Part shown: positions 7,001 through 7,315 of the stretch, one piece after another
How the letters are laid out: every line of letters starts with the position of its first letter
How positions within the stretch are numbered: position 1 is the first letter of the stretch
DNA from: JBFWIW01 sp050253535
GTDB taxonomy: Bacteria; Bacillota; Clostridia; Oscillospirales; Oscillospiraceae
Direction: 5' to 3'
Length of the DNA: 7,315 nucleotides
Assembly (NCBI GenBank): GCA_050253535.1
Contig: JBFWIW010000093.1
Span: 1-7,315 of the forward strand
Made by a program: the position numbers and the translations under genes
The notes under the pieces: generated by a model
What the model saw: only the letters and a program-made list of their open reading frames with translations
Database searches by the model: none
Told to the model about the DNA's origin: nothing

Positions 7001-7315
7001 CTGGGGGCAAAACAATTACGGCCAGCTGGGCGACGGAACGACGACGACACGGACTACGCCGGTGCAGGTGAGCGGCCTGACCGGCATGTTCAGCGTGGCC
7101 GCCGGGCATTACCACAGCGTGGCGGTGAAATCGGACGGGACGGTCTGGGCCTGGGGATATAATAATTACGGCCAACTGGGCGACGGAAAGACGACGACAC
7201 GGACAACGCCGGTGCAGGTGAGCGGCCTGACTGATGTGGTGAGTGTGGCCGCCGGGTCTTTTCACAGCGTGGCGGTGAAATCGGACGGCACGGTATGGGC
7301 GTGGGGATATAATAA
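4038..7315 (+). CDS. Exported S8 (subtilisin-family) serine protease with C-terminal RCC1-like repeat array, 3' end outside the window
   Basis: At least 1092 codons, open at the window edge. Residues 1-25 are a signal peptide (basic start, hydrophobic core, ...TFGA). A Lys/Glu-rich region follows, then an I9-like inhibitor prodomain (about 141-219, starting RFIVKYRSE and containing IQPDFKMEYA). Residues 227-308 are a Glu/Pro/Thr-rich acidic segment. The S8 catalytic domain (about 309-575) has Asp315 in VAVIDTGID, His375 in AHGTHIAGI, oxyanion-hole Asn455 in CSVGNA and Ser523 in SGTSMSAAQVSG. A Ca-site-like EIDNDGNGYIDD is also present. All catalytic residues are intact. After a short linker, RCC1-like repeats of exactly 50 residues begin near 616. 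The ATG has GAGGGGGA 7 nt upstream. It is likely secreted, or anchored by an unseen C-terminus, with the repeats probably forming a beta-propeller for binding a surface or partner. Substrate unknown. Confidence 0.93.
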   Translation, partial: MKNAAKVMASVLVLSMVFQTVTFGAKLDESDNSSSRKNEKSAYSLMYDSNEKLAEKIDSMPEFIAEEQVMEEVESGSKEMPGDSASENGVKDKDNNGNNETKEKILGLVEAGQVDKVPDLDISDEIKDEVSVMNEAVKEDRFIVKYRSETKGDLSGLMSKKSDGACVADSKRSGKTEVLILDEKVNPKEFADTLKDAGADEYIEYIQPDFKMEYAVAESCIGLVLAGTEQDGTDGTETSETPEASDPTGVQQPDEGEETEVPETPETPEPSGEEETADAGDTEASEQEIPEVTEVQPVVTQEPSQLSEVIVAVIDTGIDVTHPGLTDYIWTNAGETAGDEIDNDGNGYIDDMTGWNFYDDSAEVYDSSSPLQSAHGTHIAGIIAAADEDYNVKIIPLKVFGESGAYTSDIIDAIAFAESNGASIVNCSFGSTENNPALSEAIENSGMLFVCSVGNARSNLAETPIYPACFDLDNVISVASVNADGGLSYYSNYSSDLVDVAALGREVYSTLPEGEYGNQSGTSMSAAQVSGVAAAVLSVQNDLDTSGLRERLISTSDMLSNLQDTVNDGMRISLVNAVNDLEQTEIIDNYPEDDFSVVGYNPTQDELYQLYSDSGDVVQAAAGYSHTLVLKEDGTVWAWGYNYYGQCGNGITSYSESLTQVIGLTNVEYVAAGSFHSLAVKSDGTVWAWGYNNYSQLGDGTTAIRTTPVQVSGLTDVVGVSAGYYHSVAVKTDGTVWAWGENSFGQLGDGTTTNRTTPVQVNGLADVENVSAGYYYSVAVKTDGTVLAWGSNAYGRLGDGTTTNRTTPVQVSGLTSVVSVATGYSHSLVVKSDGTVWAWGYNNYGQLGDGTTAIRTTPVQVSGLTSMISVAAGYYHSIAVKSDGTVWAWGYNNYGQLGDGTTTTRTTPVQVNGLAGVVSVAAGYYHSLAMKTDGTVWAWGDNNYGQLGDGTTATRATPVQVSGLTGVVSVAAGFYHSVAVKSDGTVWTWGQNNYGQLGDGTTTTRTTPVQVSGLTGMFSVAAGHYHSVAVKSDGTVWAWGYNNYGQLGDGKTTTRTTPVQVSGLTDVVSVAAGSFHSVAVKSDGTVWAWGYN
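5883..7315 (+). repeat. RCC1-like repeat array with exact 150-bp period
   Basis: The DGTVWAWG core recurs with its Asp codon at 5934, 6084, 6234, 6384, 6534, 6684, 6834, 6984, 7134 and 7284, always 150 nt apart with no indel. There are nine complete units and a tenth cut by the window. A typical unit reads SVAAGYYHSVAVKSDGTV, WAWGYNNYGQLGDGTT, TRTTPVQVSGLT, i.e. the RCC1/BNR propeller-blade pattern. Unit 1 is most diverged (GQCGNGITSYSES). Unit 4 has VLAWGSNAYGR, and unit 8 has VWTWG. Seven blades normally close an RCC1 propeller, so ten or more units imply more than one propeller or a larger array. Confidence 0.95.

Noticed and set aside
5464..7265. Several minus-strand ORFs with recurring RRCPCRRRSVAQLAVI-type motifs
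   Set aside because: They are antisense images of the S8 and RCC1 coding sequence. Their repetition comes from the 150-bp period and there are no ribosome binding sites.
5883..7315. CRISPR-like or satellite repeat array
   Set aside because: The 150-bp units are wholly coding, in frame, and match RCC1 blades. There are no unique spacers.

Overview
The window looks like a Bacillota (Clostridia-type) chromosome segment. The signs are strong GGAGG-type ribosome binding sites, a complete agr-type peptide quorum-sensing locus, a tRNA with encoded CCA followed by a rho-independent terminator, and a secreted subtilase. The sequence does not allow a genus to be named.

Left end (1-717): the 3' part of a tRNA-Thr (anticodon GGT) with its terminator. 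A small block of repeats follows (127-167) that could be recombinase arm sites, then a decayed tyrosine-recombinase (integrase) gene on the minus strand. This is what the edge of an old integrated element at a tRNA gene looks like. What lies to its right may be element cargo, but the other end is outside the window.

Centre (718-3706): a full agr locus in an unusual layout. The minus-strand operon agrC-agrA-agrB is tightly packed: agrC and agrA overlap by 26 nt, and 4 nt separate agrA from agrB. The signal precursor agrD is a separate plus-strand gene, divergent from agrC. Between agrC and agrD lies a compact control region with a 21-bp-spaced direct repeat (TCACGCAtAA / TCACGCAgAA) flanked on both sides by outward-facing TTGTAA -35-like hexamers. 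This resembles a LytTR (AgrA) operator serving two divergent promoters. By homology, AgrB would cyclise and cut AgrD, the peptide would be sensed outside by AgrC, and AgrC would phosphorylate AgrA, which could feed back on this region. A second Shine-Dalgarno and TTG start upstream, in frame with agrD, would add an N-terminal segment that repeats agrD's own leader.

Right part (3707-7315): a 331-nt gap with one 14-bp inverted repeat, then a large exported protein gene open at the window edge (at least 1092 codons). Its order is signal peptide, inhibitor-type prodomain, Glu/Pro/Thr-rich acidic stretch, S8 subtilisin catalytic domain with Asp/His/Ser/Asn all present, and an array of RCC1-like repeats with an exact 150-nt period (nine full, the tenth cut by the window). 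Base composition shifts from AT-rich in the agr region to clearly GC-rich in the RCC1 array.

A functional link between the agr system and the protease rests only on proximity.
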